From: Putridiphycobacter sp965367695
Lineage (GTDB): Bacteria > Bacteroidota > Bacteroidia > Flavobacteriales_D > Crocinitomicaceae
DNA length: 8,084 nt
Assembly: GCA_965367695.1 (NCBI GenBank)
Contig: CBDUKB010000142.1
Coordinates: 1 to 8,084, forward strand
Reading direction: 5' to 3'
Position numbers and translations under genes: made by a program. Under the pieces are notes generated by a model, which ran no database searches, was not told where the DNA came from, and saw only the letters and a list, made by a program, of their open reading frames with translations. This document shows, piece by piece, positions 7,206 through 8,084 of this stretch (positions are counted from its first letter, which is position 1; each line of letters begins with the position of its first letter).

Positions 7206-7248
7206 TTAGTGATTAGTGATTAGTGTATATCTAATGACTATTAACTAA
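7206..7248. repeat. Imperfect hairpin of degenerate heptamer repeats between sdhA and sdhB
   Basis: The left arm (7206-7223) is built from TTAGTGA-like units. The right arm (7231-7248) reads as CTAATGA, CTATTAA, CTAAAGA-like units, largely its reverse complement. Pairing 7223 with 7231 outward gives 15 Watson-Crick pairs in 18 positions around a 7-nt loop (TGTATAT); the stem is mainly A-U. No T-run follows, so it is not an intrinsic terminator. It fills most of the 71-nt spacer, whereas sdhC-sdhA is only 7 nt. Possible roles are an mRNA processing or stability element, or a remnant of a dispersed palindromic repeat; neither is shown. Confidence 0.65.
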
Positions 7249-7269
7249 AGACTATATAAAAGATAGAGT

Positions 7270-8028
7270 ATGTCAGAAAATATGAAATTAACATTAAAGG
7301 TTTGGCGTCAAAAAGATGCTAAATCTCAAGGTAAATTAGAGACTTATCAATTGGATAATATTTCAGAGCACATGTCATTTTTAGAAATGTTAGATGTGAT
7401 GAATGAGCAGTTGATTAACGCAGGTGATGAGCCAGTAGCTTTTGACCATGATTGTAGAGAAGGCATTTGTGGTATGTGTTCATTGTATATTAATGGTGAA
7501 GCACATGGGCCAGATAGAGGAGTAACTACTTGCCAATTGCACATGAGAATGTTTAATGATGGAGACACTATTTATATTGAGCCATTTAGATCGAAAGCAT
7601 TTCCTGTAATCAAAGATTTAGTTGTAGATAGAGGTTCTTTTGACCGCATCCAACATGCAGGTGGTTTTGTGTCGGTAAATACTTCAGGTAATACCATTGA
7701 TGCCAATTCAATTCCAGTACCAAAAGATGATGCTGACAATGCATTTGACGCTGCAACATGTATCGGTTGTGGTGCTTGTGTTGCTACTTGTAAAAACTCT
7801 TCCGCTATGTTATTTGTATCGGCTAAGGTGGCACAGTTCTCTTTATTACCACAAGGTAAGGTCGAAGCCAAGGACAGGGTGTTAAACATGGTGCACCAAA
7901 TGGATTTAGAAGGTTTTGGAAACTGTACTAATACTGGTGCTTGTGAGGTGGAATGTCCAAAAGGAATTTCATTAGAAAACATTGCTATTATGAACAAAGA
8001 ATACTTAAAGGCTTCCACGAAGTCTTAA
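7270..8028 (+). CDS. sdhB: Succinate dehydrogenase iron-sulfur subunit
   Basis: A 252-residue protein with the two-domain layout of SdhB. The N-terminal ferredoxin domain carries the [2Fe-2S] ligands Cys62, Cys67 and Cys70 in DCREGICGMC, plus Cys88. The C-terminal domain has CIGCGACVATC with Cys164, Cys167 and Cys170, which with Cys229 should hold [4Fe-4S]. Cys174, Cys219 and Cys225 should hold [3Fe-4S]; the spacings (174 is 4 after 170, then 219, 225, 229) match E. coli SdhB. It relays electrons from FAD in SdhA to the hemes and quinone site of the cytochrome b subunit. The start is ATG 7270; Met5 (MKLTLKVW) is a possible alternative. The leader AAAAGATAGAGT is only weakly purine-rich. This is the last gene of the operon, followed by a terminator. 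It depends on Fe-S assembly, the job of the neighbouring operon. Confidence 0.97.
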   Translation: MSENMKLTLKVWRQKDAKSQGKLETYQLDNISEHMSFLEMLDVMNEQLINAGDEPVAFDHDCREGICGMCSLYINGEAHGPDRGVTTCQLHMRMFNDGDTIYIEPFRSKAFPVIKDLVVDRGSFDRIQHAGGFVSVNTSGNTIDANSIPVPKDDADNAFDAATCIGCGACVATCKNSSAMLFVSAKVAQFSLLPQGKVEAKDRVLNMVHQMDLEGFGNCTNTGACEVECPKGISLENIAIMNKEYLKASTKS

Positions 8029-8051
8029 GTATTTAAACTACATATAAAATT

Positions 8052-8083
8052 AAAACGAGGAGCCTTTGCTCCTCGTTTTTTTT
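8052..8083 (+). terminator. Rho-independent terminator of the sdhCAB operon
   Basis: CGAGGAGC (8056-8063) and GCTCCTCG (8068-8075) form a perfect 8-bp GC-rich stem around a CTTT loop. The stem is extended by four A-T pairs and followed by a run of eight T (8076-8083). It begins 24 nt after the sdhB stop, so the operon ends with sdhB. The A-tract before the stem (8052-8055) gives a shorter T-run on the other strand, so weak action on transcripts from the right is possible. Confidence 0.95.
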
Positions 8084-8084
8084 G

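Noticed and set aside
7199..7269. A separate promoter for sdhB in the sdhA-sdhB spacer
   Set aside because: No TAnnTTTG element is present in the spacer; expression from the sdhC promoter is the simpler reading.
7572..8018. A 148-codon open frame antisense to sdhB, plus a smaller one at 7347-7568
   Set aside because: Both are antisense shadows of the clearly functional sdhB, whose cluster cysteines fix the true frame.
1..8084. A previously undescribed defence, mobile or biosynthetic system
   Set aside because: Every gene except the glycosyltransferase belongs to a conserved housekeeping operon, and there are no integrase, transposase, CRISPR-like repeats, toxin-antitoxin pairs or tRNA-flanked borders.

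Overview
The window reads as chromosomal DNA of a Bacteroidota bacterium, most likely in the Flavobacteriia/Flavobacteriales. Four things point there: low G+C; A-rich, mostly Shine-Dalgarno-free leaders; a clear TAnnTTTG promoter box (the Bacteroidota sigma-A -7 element) upstream of sdhC; and a three-subunit succinate dehydrogenase with one five-helix cytochrome b subunit. The genus cannot be told from this sequence.

Left half (1-4247, minus strand): a SUF iron-sulfur cluster assembly operon, transcribed leftwards. The order is an A-type carrier (sufA-like), sufB, a 477-residue GT-C (ArnT/PMT-like) membrane glycosyltransferase, sufC, and the first 85 codons of sufD, which runs off the left edge. 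Spacings are 19 nt, 14 nt, a 4-nt ATGA overlap and 8 nt, so all five genes look co-transcribed. The glycosyltransferase sits between two genes whose products form one complex (SufBC2D), which is the main oddity of the region.

Middle (4248-4503): a 256-bp AT-rich divergent intergenic region. It holds a good promoter for sdh on the plus strand, a weaker candidate for suf on the minus strand, and an 11-bp direct repeat of unknown meaning.

Right half (4504-8083, plus strand): a complete sdhC-sdhA-sdhB operon for succinate:quinone oxidoreductase (respiratory complex II), closed by a strong intrinsic terminator. The 71-nt sdhA-sdhB spacer contains degenerate heptamer repeats that fold into a long imperfect hairpin.

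Together, SUF builds Fe-S clusters and the divergent operon encodes an enzyme needing three of them in SdhB plus FAD and heme, so coordinated control would make sense but is not shown. Most of the window is conserved housekeeping metabolism. I found no convincing new multi-gene system, RNA gene, CRISPR array or transposase. The points worth a second look are the embedded glycosyltransferase, the intercistronic hairpin and the shared control region.
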